A stretch of 64,000 nucleotides of DNA from Rheinheimera oceanensis (lineage in GTDB: Bacteria > Pseudomonadota > Gammaproteobacteria > Enterobacterales > Alteromonadaceae): the NCBI RefSeq assembly GCF_018831085.1, contig NZ_JAGPNM010000001.1, positions 124,001-188,000 of the forward strand. Direction: 5' to 3'. Made by a program: the position numbers and the translations under genes. Numbering within the stretch: position 1 is the first letter of the stretch; every line of letters starts with the position of its first letter. Shown here piece after piece: positions 42,170-51,186 of the stretch. Under the pieces are notes generated by a model that did not search any database, was not told the DNA's origin, and worked only from the letters and a program-made list of their open reading frames with translations.

Positions 42170-42922
42170 TTACAAGCTAATCCCCTCTAACCACTGTCGT
42201 AAGGTATCCATACTTTTATAGGCCGACATATCAATTTGCAGTGGTGTTACAGACGCATAACCATTGGCTACGGCATAAAAATCGGTGCCTTCGCCGGCAT
42301 CCAGCTCCGACCCCAGTGAGCCGTACCAGTATATTTTTCTACCCCAGGGATCGGTAGCACTGGTCATGGTTTCGGCTTTATGGCGCCGTCCCAGGCGTGT
42401 TACCTGAATGCCTTTTAACTGTTCGATTGATACCGCTGGCACATTAATGTTTAAAATCTGATCTGCCGGTAACGGGTGTGATTTCAGCTTTTTAATCACC
42501 TGCACAGTAACATAGGCGGCGGTAGCAAAATGCTCTTCTTCGCGCCCGGCCAGCGAAACCGCAATAGCAGGTAAACCTAAGTGCCGCCCTTCGGTGGCAG
42601 CTGCAACGGTACCTGAATACAGCACGTCATCGCCAAGGTTAGCTCCATGATTAATGCCCGCTACCACTAAGTCTGGTGTAAAATTTAATAACTGGCTAAT
42701 GGCTAAATGTACGCAATCAGTGGGGGTGCCATTTACCGATAAAAAGCCATTTTCCATTTCCTGTACCCGTAACGGGTTTATCAGCGTTAATGAATTACTG
42801 GCACCGCTGCAGTTGCGATCCGGCCCGACAGTTGTTACTTCAGCAATCTGGCTTAATGCCTGTTGCAACACCTGCATACCTTTGGCATGCACACCATCAT
42901 CATTACTTAATAAAATTCGCAT
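42170..42922 (-). CDS. surE: 5'/3'-nucleotidase SurE
   Basis: 250 residues starting [19 protein letters not shown], with the metal-binding D8-D9 pair, then [15 protein letters not shown] and [22 protein letters not shown], the family signatures. It removes phosphate from nucleoside 5'- and 3'-monophosphates and short polyphosphate. GGAG for its translation lies in the last codons of truD, 4 bases upstream. Confidence 0.97.
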   Translation of the reverse strand: MRILLSNDDGVHAKGMQVLQQALSQIAEVTTVGPDRNCSGASNSLTLINPLRVQEMENGFLSVNGTPTDCVHLAISQLLNFTPDLVVAGINHGANLGDDVLYSGTVAAATEGRHLGLPAIAVSLAGREEEHFATAAYVTVQVIKKLKSHPLPADQILNINVPAVSIEQLKGIQVTRLGRRHKAETMTSATDPWGRKIYWYGSLGSELDAGEGTDFYAVANGYASVTPLQIDMSAYKSMDTLRQWLEGISL

Positions 42923-42926
42923 TTAG

Positions 42927-43970
42927 CTACTCCATATCAACGGTTTTACGGCCGCAATCCTGGTACTTCAGCAGCTCTCTTAGCACACTGGTAGCAAAAC
43001 AACCTGCCGGTAACGCAAAGCTTAGCGTTATATCATTACCTTGCTGTTGCACAGTAAGTTGCTGCGGCAGCAACCGTATCGCCCGCCGTTCGGCTTTCAA
43101 GCGATAATCTTCCAGTCCTTGCACCAGTTCGTTGTGCTGTGCAAGCACCTGCCGTTCAAATTCGGCTGCGGCACCACTGACCATTGGCTCACCAATGCCT
43201 GCCAACACCGCGGTAATATGCAGGTCTTGCTGTTGCAGACGCTGCTGTAAAGTGGCATCAGCCTCTGGCACCCGAAACACTGAGCCAGAACCATTTAGCT
43301 GCAGCACATCACCATCTTGTACGGTATTAAATAAACCCGAACTGATACGGGCACTAACCTGCTGATTAAACACATAAGAGCGGGCAGCGGATAATGCCAG
43401 GCCGCGTAGTTTACGATCGGTAATACTCTGGCCACTAAACAGTTGCTGCGCTAACGCCAGATTGCCGCCGTTAATGCCAAAACGCTGCTCACCATAATAA
43501 TTCGGCACGCCCTGGCTTAACAACGTAGCGCGTTTAAGCACATCAGCAATATCTGATACCTGACGCAAGCAGATTTGAAACAAGTTAGCTTTAAGTGCCC
43601 CTAAGCGCAGTTTGCGGTAATGGCGTTGCATATCCAATACAGTGCAGCCCTCAAGCTGCCAGCTTTGCCAATTCAGCGGTTGCTTAATTGGCCACTTAAA
43701 GCAAAACCATTGCCGGGTTACCGCATGGCGGTCTTTTAAACCGGCATAACTGATATCACGGGTGCGCAAGCCGGTAAGCTCTGCCAGTTGTTTAGCCACA
43801 TATTGGGTGTTCTGGCCGGTTTTTTCGATATACAGCAAAATATGTTCACCAGTGCCGCTGGGGCTGAAATTAAGCTGCTCTTCAACAATAAAGTCGTTAC
43901 TGTGTTGGCGTAATAGCGCTGTAGCCTGGGGTTCGCCGTATAAATAACTTAGTGGCTGTCCTGCTGTCAT
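42927..43970 (-). CDS. truD: tRNA pseudouridine(13) synthase TruD
   Basis: 347 residues from ATG 43970, which overlaps the ispF stop (ATGA). The catalytic Asp is in [17 protein letters not shown] (about 77-92); [12 protein letters not shown] and the TruD insertion domain follow. It forms pseudouridine 13 in tRNA-Glu. A longer frame reaching 44099 lies inside ispF and is not used. Confidence 0.96.
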   Translation of the reverse strand: MTAGQPLSYLYGEPQATALLRQHSNDFIVEEQLNFSPSGTGEHILLYIEKTGQNTQYVAKQLAELTGLRTRDISYAGLKDRHAVTRQWFCFKWPIKQPLNWQSWQLEGCTVLDMQRHYRKLRLGALKANLFQICLRQVSDIADVLKRATLLSQGVPNYYGEQRFGINGGNLALAQQLFSGQSITDRKLRGLALSAARSYVFNQQVSARISSGLFNTVQDGDVLQLNGSGSVFRVPEADATLQQRLQQQDLHITAVLAGIGEPMVSGAAAEFERQVLAQHNELVQGLEDYRLKAERRAIRLLPQQLTVQQQGNDITLSFALPAGCFATSVLRELLKYQDCGRKTVDME

Positions 43971-44446
43971 GCGCCAACCAGCAGTACCACGGCCTCTGCC
44001 GCTATACCCTCTTTGCGGCCGACAAAACCCAGCTTTTCGGTGGTCGTGGCTTTTACGTTTACCTGTGACAACTGGCAGGCTAAATCTTCGGCAATACACT
44101 GGCGCATGGCATTAATATGCGGTGCCATTTTAGGCGCCTGCGCCATAATCGTAATATCCAGATTACCGATTTTATAACCAGCAGCACTAACATCAGCAAA
44201 CACTTTACGCAGTAATATCCGGCTATCTATACCTTTAAAGGCAGCGTCCGTATCAGGAAAATGATGGCCAATATCACCAAGCGCTACTGCGCCAAGTAAA
44301 GCATCGGATAACGCATGTAACACGACATCACCATCAGAATGGGCCAGCAAGCCCTGCGTATATTCAATTTTAACGCCCCCCAGCGTTACCGGACCTTCGC
44401 CACCAAAGGCATGTACATCAAAGCCGTGACCAATACGCATATTCAT
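43967..44446 (-). CDS. ispF: 2-C-methyl-D-erythritol 2,4-cyclodiphosphate synthase
   Basis: 159 residues. [13 protein letters not shown] carries the zinc ligands Asp and His; [20 protein letters not shown] and [19 protein letters not shown] are family signatures. Fifth step of the MEP isoprenoid pathway. The ATG at 44446 uses the last base of the ispD stop (TAATG); a second ATG two codons later matches E. coli. Confidence 0.97.
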   Translation of the reverse strand: MNMRIGHGFDVHAFGGEGPVTLGGVKIEYTQGLLAHSDGDVVLHALSDALLGAVALGDIGHHFPDTDAAFKGIDSRILLRKVFADVSAAGYKIGNLDITIMAQAPKMAPHINAMRQCIAEDLACQLSQVNVKATTTEKLGFVGRKEGIAAEAVVLLVGA

Positions 44447-45138
44447 TAACTACTTTGCTCCAGATAAAACGCAGCCAGGGCTAAATCGGCTGGCTGGGTA
44501 ATTTTAATATTGTCGCTGTGGCCTTCTACCAGCAGCACACTGTGGCCAGCCCATTCCATGGCTGAGGCTTCGTCAGTAATGTGAACTCCGGCGCTGATAG
44601 CGTCATGCAAAGCTGCTTTTAATAACGCGGTAGGAAAAAACTGCGGTGTCAGCGCATGCCATAAATGCTCACGGCTTACCGTTTCTGCCACCATTAATTC
44701 ACCGCGTTTCATAGTATCGCGCACACGGCAGGCCAAAATGCCGCCCTCACCACTGGCTAAACAACGCTGAATTAGCTGTTCAATGTCTGATTGGCGCACT
44801 AACGGCCGGGCGGCGTCGTGCACTAACACCCAGGGGTACTGATGTTCATCAACAAAATTCAGTGCGTTGAGCACCGAATGCATGCGTTCTTCGCCACCTT
44901 TAACCCGGGTAACATTACTGTGACTTAATGCAGTGGCATCAAAGTACGGATCTTCTGCCGCCAGTGCCAGCCAGATTTGTTCAACACCAGCAACCGACTG
45001 CAACCTGGCAATACTGTGTTCCAGAATAGTTTTACCGTGCAAAACCAAATATTGTTTTGGCCGGTCGGCCTGCATGCGCTTGCCAACGCCCGCAGCAGGT
45101 ACAATAGCGGCAATAGCAGGATAATTAAGGTTAGTCAT
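44446..45138 (-). CDS. ispD: 2-C-methyl-D-erythritol 4-phosphate cytidylyltransferase
   Basis: 230 residues. CTP-binding [21 protein letters not shown] at 10-30 in part, [11 protein letters not shown] near 103 and [12 protein letters not shown] near 180 are the expected motifs. Third step of the MEP pathway. The ATG overlaps the ftsB stop by 8 bases (ATGACTAA). Confidence 0.97.
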   Translation of the reverse strand: MTNLNYPAIAAIVPAAGVGKRMQADRPKQYLVLHGKTILEHSIARLQSVAGVEQIWLALAAEDPYFDATALSHSNVTRVKGGEERMHSVLNALNFVDEHQYPWVLVHDAARPLVRQSDIEQLIQRCLASGEGGILACRVRDTMKRGELMVAETVSREHLWHALTPQFFPTALLKAALHDAISAGVHITDEASAMEWAGHSVLLVEGHSDNIKITQPADLALAAFYLEQSS

Positions 45139-45430
45139 TAATTGTTTTACCCGGCTCTGCCTGGCTGAATAAACGGAAGAACACTTCGTCGTGCTTAATT
45201 AACCCAAGCTCATTGCGGGCGCGCTCTTCAATCGCTTCCAGCCCCTGTTGCAAGTCAGTCACATCGGCTTTTAATAAACGGTTACGCTTTTCCAGCTCCA
45301 GATTACTGGCTTGTTGAGTACGCAGCTCTTCTTGCAAACGAAAGTAATCGGCAATGCTATGCTGGCCCAACCACAAACGGTATTGCAGCAAGCCCAGCAC
45401 AATTACCAGCAGTAAAGTGAGTATTCGCAT
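45131..45430 (-). CDS. ftsB: cell division protein FtsB
   Basis: 99 residues: a single membrane helix at the N-terminus (ILTLLLVIVLGLLQYRLWLG) and a coiled coil (LRTQQASNLELEKRNRLLKADV), then ERARNELGLIKHDEVFFRLF, as usual. FtsB forms a divisome complex with FtsL and FtsQ. The usual upstream neighbour eno is not here; an unknown gene lies there instead. Confidence 0.95.
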   Translation of the reverse strand: MRILTLLLVIVLGLLQYRLWLGQHSIADYFRLQEELRTQQASNLELEKRNRLLKADVTDLQQGLEAIEERARNELGLIKHDEVFFRLFSQAEPGKTIND

Positions 45431-45503
45431 AATACAGCTTCATTAAACAGACTGCGGCCATTATGAAGCCTCTGCCCCCGATTGCAAAGCAGGAAAACCA
45501 ACA

Positions 45504-46157
45504 TCAGGCTAACAATGCCGGTAAAGGTTTAGCAAAATTTTGCCAGTTTAACCGGCTGGCCAGCAACAATTCGCGCAGGCTAAGCAATCGTGGCGGCTTT
45601 TTGTCACCATTTAACCACTGATGGCCACAGCAGGCGGCAGTCATAATGGCTTTGGCAGGTTTTAGCAAAAACTTATCGCTGTTTTCCTGCGCCAGCGGTG
45701 TACCGGAAAAACTAAACCAGCCGTGCTCATTGCAATGCAGGCGCAACCCATCAGGGTCAACTTCATCTACGCTATCAAGCACTATCTGCTCGTGCGTCAG
45801 TTGAGTAATGTACACCGGTACTATCAGGCCGGGTTTGGCATATTTGTTATAAAATGCGTCGATAGGATCGGCATGCTGTTTACGTGCCGGGCAATTTGCA
45901 GCCTGTTTGTGGTACCAGGACGCATTTTGGCTATCCAGCTGCAGCGTGGTATTTTGTTGCAGTATATTACTGGCCGCCCGGCGGATATAAAATGGCAGGC
46001 TGGCTAAACGATTGGGCAGGCGCAACAACTGCTCAGTACTAAGCTGCGACAAACGCAGCAGTTCACGCTCATACAAAGCGTTACACAGCTCGGTATAAGT
46101 CTGGTTGTCTCTGGACACCTGCCAGAAGTGGGGTTGGTTACTGCCAGCGTCAATCAT
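45504..46157 (-). CDS. conserved-looking protein of unknown function
   Basis: 217 residues, no signal peptide, no membrane helix, no motif I know. It begins MIDAGSNQPHFWQVSRDNQT and contains two Cys near CCGHQWLNGD (about 175-184). The composition is like that of its neighbours, so it is probably a native gene. It lies between ftsB and the TerC gene on the same strand with gaps of 73 and 48 bases, so it may have its own promoter. Confidence 0.6.
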   Translation of the reverse strand: MIDAGSNQPHFWQVSRDNQTYTELCNALYERELLRLSQLSTEQLLRLPNRLASLPFYIRRAASNILQQNTTLQLDSQNASWYHKQAANCPARKQHADPIDAFYNKYAKPGLIVPVYITQLTHEQIVLDSVDEVDPDGLRLHCNEHGWFSFSGTPLAQENSDKFLLKPAKAIMTAACCGHQWLNGDKKPPRLLSLRELLLASRLNWQNFAKPLPALLA

Positions 46158-46205
46158 GGCAAGATGTTAGCCAATCGCCCGGCGCTTGTAAAAGCAAACA
46201 TGCGC

Positions 46206-46955
46206 TTATTCCATATCCGTTTTTTTATGTAGTTTTACTGTTTCATGCTGGCTTTTCTTACGTACTTTTAAGTTGATAAGCTCAACACAGATTGAAAATG
46301 CCATAGCAAAATAGATATAACCTTTGGGCACATGTACATCCAGCGCTTCAGCTACCAGTGTAAAACCAATCAGCATTAAAAACGATAATGCCAGCACTTT
46401 TATAGTGGGATGCTGATCGACAAATTCACCTATTGATTTAGCCGCAAACAACATCACCAGCACCGAAGCAACAACGGCAATAACCATTATCGCCAAGTGC
46501 TCAACCAACCCTACCGCGGTAATAACCGAATCGAGCGAGAATACAATATCCAGCAGCATAATTTGTACTAAAATTGCCAGATAACCCGTTGCCGCTTTTG
46601 TTACGCTAATCTGGCCGCTACCTTCCAGGCTGTCGTGAATTTCGTGAGTGGATTTTGCCAGCAGAAAAAAGCCGCCGACAATCAGGACAAAATCCCGTCC
46701 GGAGATATCAAAACCAAACACACTGAACCACGGCTCAGTCAGGCCAATAACCCAGGCCAGGCTAAATAATAATGCTAAACGAGATAACATTGCCAAGCCG
46801 AGGCCAATACGCCGAGCAGAATCACGTTGTTCTGGCGGTAGTTTTCCTACCAGAATAGAAATAAAAATAATATTGTCGATCCCCAGCACAATCTCAAGTG
46901 CCATAAGAGTGCCTAACGCTACCCAGGCTTCCGGGCTGTAGATCCAGTCAAACAT
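46206..46955 (-). CDS. TerC family membrane protein
   Basis: 249 residues with seven predicted helices. MALEIVLGIDNIIFISILVG near 18-37 and LLDIVFSLDSVITAVGLV near 133-150 carry the two acidic membrane motifs of TerC proteins. Members are linked to metal (manganese, tellurite) handling or membrane-protein metalation. It is the short type without CBS or CorC domains. AAGGAC lies 7 bases before the ATG. Confidence 0.92.
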   Translation of the reverse strand: MFDWIYSPEAWVALGTLMALEIVLGIDNIIFISILVGKLPPEQRDSARRIGLGLAMLSRLALLFSLAWVIGLTEPWFSVFGFDISGRDFVLIVGGFFLLAKSTHEIHDSLEGSGQISVTKAATGYLAILVQIMLLDIVFSLDSVITAVGLVEHLAIMVIAVVASVLVMLFAAKSIGEFVDQHPTIKVLALSFLMLIGFTLVAEALDVHVPKGYIYFAMAFSICVELINLKVRKKSQHETVKLHKKTDME

Positions 46956-47109
46956 AATGTGTCCTTCGCTAATCAGGCTGCTGCAATATCACTATGCCAT
47001 GCTACTCAGGTTTGCCAATATTTACATCAGCCAACTCAGCTTAATTTTGTGGCAACTTCAATATAAACAGGCTAACGTAAGCGGAAATAACGCAATACCA
47101 GATTTTGGC

Positions 47110-47628
47110 ATGAACCGACGCAGATTTCTTTTAACCGCCGTTGGCGTACCACTGGCAGTGGTATTTGGCACTAAAGTGATGGCTATGGCGCGGCACTACC
47201 CGCTGGATGAACTGCTGGCGCAATTAAAACGCTTACCGGCAGCTAAACTGACCAGCCATGGCAACTGGAGTGTCAGTGAAGTGTTTCAGCATCTTGCGCA
47301 AAGTATCCGCTACTCACGCCTTGGCTACCCACAGGCGAAATCGGCTTTGTTTCAGTACACCGCAGGTGCGGCTGCATTAAATGTATTTTCAGCCAGCGGC
47401 ACTATGTCGCATCCACTGGATGAGCCTATTCCCGGCGCCCCCCAATTGGTAGATGCCGTACCTAACGACGTAGCACTGGCAGAACTGGTAAGCGAAATTG
47501 AATTGTTTATCGCCTGGCAGGGCGATTTAGCACCGCATTTTGCTTATGGCAACCTGACCAAAGCACAATACTACAGTGCCCATTACCTGCATGTGCAAAA
47601 TCACCTGCAGGAAATTACGCTAAGCTAA
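47110..47628 (+). CDS. DUF1569 (DinB-like) protein with Tat-like signal
   Basis: 172 residues from ATG 47110: MNRRRFLLTAVGVPLAVVFG is a twin-arginine-like signal. The remaining chain is helical and matches DUF1569, a DinB/YfiT-type four-helix family (WSVSEVFQHLAQSIRYSRLGYP, AQYYSAHYLHVQNHLQEI), with His residues that could bind a metal. A longer frame up to 46957 would overlap the TerC promoter. It stands alone; function unknown. Confidence 0.78.
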   Translation: MNRRRFLLTAVGVPLAVVFGTKVMAMARHYPLDELLAQLKRLPAAKLTSHGNWSVSEVFQHLAQSIRYSRLGYPQAKSALFQYTAGAAALNVFSASGTMSHPLDEPIPGAPQLVDAVPNDVALAELVSEIELFIAWQGDLAPHFAYGNLTKAQYYSAHYLHVQNHLQEITLS

Positions 47629-47635
47629 TAATACA

Positions 47636-47657
47636 GCCGGCGGATAACTCCGCCGGC
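47636..47657. terminator. GC-rich stem-loop between convergent genes
   Basis: GCCGGCGGA (47636-47644), loop TAAC, TCCGCCGGC (47649-47657): a perfect 9-base stem between the DUF1569 and DUF3192 stops. No T-run follows on either strand, so it may stabilise RNA ends or act as a weak, bidirectional terminator. Confidence 0.5.
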
Positions 47658-47664
47658 GTACACA

Positions 47665-48024
47665 TTACAGATACTGATAGGCCTTATCACCCCAGCCACT
47701 GAGTTTGTTTTGCTTAAAAATAAGCGGTGTACATTCATCTTTGGTGGTTTTACCATCACTTTTTACATGATGTGTGCGATAAAACAGCACCTGCACTGTT
47801 TCACCGTCTTTATTAAACGACTCAGTAAAATCCGGTGTACCCAGCAAGATCCGGACATCTTCTGCGCTGGTATTCAGAGCCAGTTTATTGATTTGCTCCT
47901 GATTATAACGCTGGGTTTTCTTCCAACTGCTGTCATCATCAAACTCATGCTTTCCTCCCACCGCAATCACGCATCCTGATAAGGTAACTGCCAATGCAGC
48001 GGCAACAAATACTTTTGCTAACAT
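47665..48024 (-). CDS. DUF3192 lipoprotein
   Basis: 119 residues with lipobox VTLSGC (Cys 18), then NKLALNTSAEDVRILLGTPDF and QVLFYRTHHVKSDGKTTKDE, the DUF3192 signature (a SmpA/BamE-like small fold). A second, membrane-anchored DUF3192 protein is encoded at 54941-55366. Function unknown; an envelope role is likely. Confidence 0.88.
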   Translation of the reverse strand: MLAKVFVAAALAVTLSGCVIAVGGKHEFDDDSSWKKTQRYNQEQINKLALNTSAEDVRILLGTPDFTESFNKDGETVQVLFYRTHHVKSDGKTTKDECTPLIFKQNKLSGWGDKAYQYL

Positions 48025-48199
48025 AATGATTTTCCTGTGTTGTTGTAGTAATCAGCCGTAGCAGCGGCCTGTAATTATCTCAGCAAATGCCATGCCACAG
48101 ATTAAAACCTTAAAAAACATAACCTTATGAAATTACCGCTACTATCTGCCAGCGCTTAGTGGTAAATTTCGCTATTAGTTAGTCAAACAGGCAAAAGCC

Positions 48200-48490
48200 A
48201 TGACAGATCCCGTACAACTATTACAACAAGTTGCAGCCCAACTGCAACGTGAGGGTAAAACGCCCAGCCTGGCGTTGTTTCGTGCCCGTTTAGCCGGGCG
48301 TATCGCCCCACAACAACTCTTTTCAGCATACCAGCAATGGCGCAATAACCCGGTATTTGACGATACTGCCCCAAATTATGAAGCCGCACCTGCACCAAAC
48401 CCCGCTAATCATTCAGATACTGAACTGACGCAAACTCTGGCACGCATTGAGGCCAAACTGGATTTACTGCTAGCTAAGCTGGGTAAATAG
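48200..48490 (+). CDS. small unknown protein upstream of the DUF2310 gene
   Basis: 96 residues. The N-terminal part (LLQQVAAQLQREGKTPSLALFRARLAG) looks like a small helical DNA-binding-type domain; a Pro/Ala/Asn linker and a C-terminal helix (LARIEAKLDLLLAKLGK) able to form a coiled coil follow. I cannot name the family. It is one base from the next gene (TAG-T-ATG), so the two are cotranscribed. Confidence 0.7.
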   Translation: MTDPVQLLQQVAAQLQREGKTPSLALFRARLAGRIAPQQLFSAYQQWRNNPVFDDTAPNYEAAPAPNPANHSDTELTQTLARIEAKLDLLLAKLGK

Positions 48491-48491
48491 T

Positions 48492-49271
48492 ATGTATCTG
48501 GCTGAACTGCAGTTTAAGGTCATAGCCGATACCGACTTTAACAGCGCTGAAAGCGCTATTCGTCGTTATATTGAAAGCCTGATATTTAATGGCCAGGTGC
48601 TGGGCCGGGAATTTCCAACCGCCTGGCAACAGGACAGCTTTAACTGCCGCATAGTGCTGCCGGATGAACAAGCATTGCAGCAAAAACACCACAGCACTAA
48701 AGGGTTGGATGCACTGCAGCAATTAGGCGGCGCAGGTCTGGCTTATCCGCAAGTACATATTCTGGGTATGGATCTGATGTCACAGCATAGCGATCCCTGT
48801 CCCAGCGCAGATTTTTATATTCTGTACAGCCGCTTTAATGACACTTGCTCGCCGGTACGCTGCGGCGAACACTTTGCGCCAGTGCCGTTATATCAGCTAA
48901 ACACAAAAGCGGCAGATCATGAAAAGCTTATTCGCTGGCAGTTGCAGTATCAGGCGCTGGACGAAATCCAAATGCAGCAAACGCGGGTGCTGGTTAAAGG
49001 CGCAGAGCGCAGTTTGCAACAGCTAAACAGCAGATTAAACAAACAAGGCCGGCAACTGGCGCGCCAGTTAGCAAAAGCCAATAACAAAACGGTGTACTAT
49101 GCGTTGTACAGTGGCAGCAGTAGTAATTGCGAAAAAGAAGCCGGTAAACCCTGCCCCGGTTGCGGTGGTAATTGGCGCTTACAGCAGCCATTACAGCAAT
49201 TATTCGACTTTAAATGCGATAACTGCTACTTGCTGGGCAATATTGCCTGGGATTGTCAGAGCCCTTCGTAA
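48492..49271 (+). CDS. DUF2310 Zn-ribbon protein
   Basis: 259 residues. The C-terminus has a zinc ribbon, CPGCGGNW ... CDNCY, preceded by a basic helix (QLNSRLNKQGRQLARQLAKA). It corresponds to the DUF2310 family, described only as Zn-ribbon-containing and possibly nucleic-acid binding. It is translated with the 96-residue protein and overlaps the 3' end of syd by 16 bases tail to tail. Confidence 0.83.
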   Translation: MYLAELQFKVIADTDFNSAESAIRRYIESLIFNGQVLGREFPTAWQQDSFNCRIVLPDEQALQQKHHSTKGLDALQQLGGAGLAYPQVHILGMDLMSQHSDPCPSADFYILYSRFNDTCSPVRCGEHFAPVPLYQLNTKAADHEKLIRWQLQYQALDEIQMQQTRVLVKGAERSLQQLNSRLNKQGRQLARQLAKANNKTVYYALYSGSSSNCEKEAGKPCPGCGGNWRLQQPLQQLFDFKCDNCYLLGNIAWDCQSPS

Positions 49272-49807
49272 CTGCAAGGCGTCAGTTGGCTGATAAAATC
49301 AGCCAGATTGTCTGCCAGCTTTTCTCTCACTTCCTGCCCGACATGCTCCAGAAACACTTCACCAGTGCTGTTAAGTACTGACAGCAAAACATCATCATCT
49401 TCAGTGGTAGCAAAAAACACCGTTTCGCGCAGTTTTAACCGCCGCTTCATAATGATATGGCCGATAATATTTTCCTGCAGCCGCTTGACATCATCGCTGT
49501 TCCAAACCATTAACAACAACAGCTTACCCCGGCTATGTTCAGCCGCCAAACCTGCACCATAGTGCAACTGATAAAAACTTTTGATATCCGGGTGCAACTC
49601 CAGCCCGAGTGCCTGTTCAACATTAGAAAAATCAGCAGGCGGTTGCTGCAAAACCGGTTGCCACTGCACCTTGTCGTCCACAGGTTCTGTAACCTGACAT
49701 GGCGACGGGCTTTTTGGATCGGCCCAGGTGGTTAATGTCAGCTGTTGCTGCTGATACCACAGTACCGCACGCTGAATAAATTGACTGTAATTCGTTGCCA
49801 GAGCCAC
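49256..49807 (-). CDS. syd: SecY-interacting protein Syd
   Basis: 183 residues from GTG 49807 with AAGG 4 bases upstream. [21 protein letters not shown] and [25 protein letters not shown] are typical of Syd, a cytosolic protein that binds SecY and has been proposed to check the quality of the translocon. It is divergent from queF with start regions close together, as in E. coli. Confidence 0.95.
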   Translation of the reverse strand: MALATNYSQFIQRAVLWYQQQQLTLTTWADPKSPSPCQVTEPVDDKVQWQPVLQQPPADFSNVEQALGLELHPDIKSFYQLHYGAGLAAEHSRGKLLLLMVWNSDDVKRLQENIIGHIIMKRRLKLRETVFFATTEDDDVLLSVLNSTGEVFLEHVGQEVREKLADNLADFISQLTPCSYEGL

Positions 49808-49881
49808 GCGACCTTCTATCAGACTTTATGATAAACTTGCGCCATTGTAACGCTAACTACGCCGTGATGACAAAAACAGAC

Positions 49882-50724
49882 ATGACCAGCAGCCACTCAG
49901 AACTTCTTGCCGGATTAAGCCTTGGTAAAATAACCGCCTATGCTGATCAGTATGATGCCAGCTTATTACAGGCAGTACCCCGCAGCCTGGGCCGGGATGA
50001 CATTGGTCTGTCAGCCACAGCCTTACCCTTTGTCGGGCAGGACATCTGGCACGGCTACGAGTTGTCCTGGCTTAATGCCAAAGGTAAACCAATGGTTGCC
50101 CTGGCTACTTTTGTGGTGCCTTACGACTCGGTCAATTTAATTGAATCCAAATCGTTTAAGTTGTACCTCAACAGTTTTAACCAAAGCCGCTTTGCGGATC
50201 TGGGCCAGGTGTATCAGCATTTGCAGCGCGACTTATCGGCCTGTGCCGGTAAAACGGTAAAAGTCAGCCTGCATAACGTTAATGAGATTATGGCGTTTCA
50301 ACCAACCTGGATCCCGGGCCGCTGCATTGATGATCTGGATATTGAAATAACCCAGTATCAGTATGATGCCAGCTTGCTGCAAACCCAAACTGATGCGGAT
50401 ATCGTTGAAGAAAAACTGCACTCGCATTTACTTAAATCAAATTGTTTAATTACCTCCCAGCCCGACTGGGCCAGTGTTTATATCCATTACCGGGGCAAAG
50501 CGCTGGATCACGAGGCGCTGTTACGTTATTTGATCAGCTTTCGCAGCCACAACGAATTTCACGAACAGTGTGTCGAGCGTATTTTCAGCGACATCTGGTC
50601 ATATTGCCAACCCAGCTTTTTATGTGTTTATGCCCGTTATACCCGTCGTGGTGGGCTGGATATTAACCCCTGGCGAGCCAGCGAGCCTTGTACGCCTCCG
50701 GCAATTCGCCTAAGTCGTCAGTAG
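49882..50724 (+). CDS. queF: NADPH-dependent 7-cyano-7-deazaguanine reductase QueF
   Basis: 280 residues from ATG 49882, which lines up with the E. coli N-terminus ([20 protein letters not shown]); ATG 49867 is the alternative. The unimodular/bimodular QueF signature [11 protein letters not shown] is near 88-98, and the catalytic Cys in [18 protein letters not shown] near 190. The long, two-module form is the E. coli type. It makes preQ1 for queuosine in tRNA. Confidence 0.96.
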   Translation: MTSSHSELLAGLSLGKITAYADQYDASLLQAVPRSLGRDDIGLSATALPFVGQDIWHGYELSWLNAKGKPMVALATFVVPYDSVNLIESKSFKLYLNSFNQSRFADLGQVYQHLQRDLSACAGKTVKVSLHNVNEIMAFQPTWIPGRCIDDLDIEITQYQYDASLLQTQTDADIVEEKLHSHLLKSNCLITSQPDWASVYIHYRGKALDHEALLRYLISFRSHNEFHEQCVERIFSDIWSYCQPSFLCVYARYTRRGGLDINPWRASEPCTPPAIRLSRQ

Positions 50725-50910
50725 CAAGCTAATATTACAACGACACTTTCATAAAAATAACAGAGCAAAAAAATAAATCAGTTAAAAATCAACACAATAC
50801 AAATTGTGTAAAAATAAGTTAACGACAAAAACGTGAATAAAACCGAAATAAGACAGGAAATATTACAACATAACTTTCAAATAAAGCTGTTTTCTGCTTA
50901 AATACTCAGC

Positions 50911-50933
50911 GTCTGGCAGACGGACTGCCAGAC
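50911..50933 (+). other. hairpin in the leader of the 20-codon ORF
   Basis: GTCTGGCAG (50911-50919), loop ACGGA, CTGCCAGAC (50925-50933): perfect 9-base stem just upstream of the AAGGA ribosome site. Lack of a T-run shows it is not a terminator. It would lie at or near the 5' end of a short RNA and could protect it. Confidence 0.55.
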
Positions 50934-50959
50934 AGTAGTTCCAACAAGGAATGCTGATT

Positions 50960-51022
50960 ATGCAACACCTGACCTCTGCTGAAGAACAAACCTGGTTACC
51001 TTATTACCTGTGTAAGAAGTAA
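50960..51022 (+). CDS. possible 20-residue small protein
   Basis: ATG at 50960 with AAGGA 9 bases upstream; product MQHLTSAEEQTWLPYYLCKK. It ends 31 bases before a perfect rho-independent terminator, so the unit could be a monocistronic small-protein mRNA of about 170-190 bases or a dual-function small RNA. The Trp-Leu-Pro-Tyr-Tyr-Leu-Cys-Lys-Lys end is unusual. I know no homologue. An in-frame ATG at 50951 is too near the ribosome site. Confidence 0.4.
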   Translation: MQHLTSAEEQTWLPYYLCKK

Positions 51023-51053
51023 ACCGGATAATAATAAAAATAAATCCCCTGCT

Positions 51054-51083
51054 ACAGCAGGCCTTCGGGCCTGCTGTTTTTTT
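51054..51083 (+). terminator. strong rho-independent terminator before the diguanylate cyclase gene
   Basis: ACAGCAGGCC (51054-51063), tetraloop TTCG, GGCCTGCTGT (51068-51077), then TTTTTTT. A perfect 10-base stem with a UUCG loop. It closes the short unit starting near 50905 and isolates the cyclase gene from it and from queF. Confidence 0.93.
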
Positions 51084-51186
51084 ATCTGCCAAAGCATTTA
51101 GCTTAAAACAGTGATCGCATTTATTACTTTTACCGATATACTTAAATCTAAACATAGATTTAACAGCGAACCATCAGGTGGTAGTC

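Larger units (their letters stand above)
50725..51186. other. intergenic region queF to diguanylate cyclase with a short transcript-like unit
   Basis: About 460 bases. 50725-50870 is AT-rich. A TTTCAA (50875-50880) and TTAAAT (50898-50903) pair with 17-base spacing could be a promoter. It is followed by a hairpin (50911-50933), an AAGGA ribosome site (50946-50950), a 20-codon ORF and a strong terminator (51054-51083). The last 100 bases carry the AGGTGG ribosome site of the cyclase gene. Confidence 0.5.

Noticed and set aside
43971..44099. Longer N-terminus for TruD up to 44099
   Set aside because: The added residues lie inside ispF and are not like TruD; ATG 43970 gives normal ATGA coupling.
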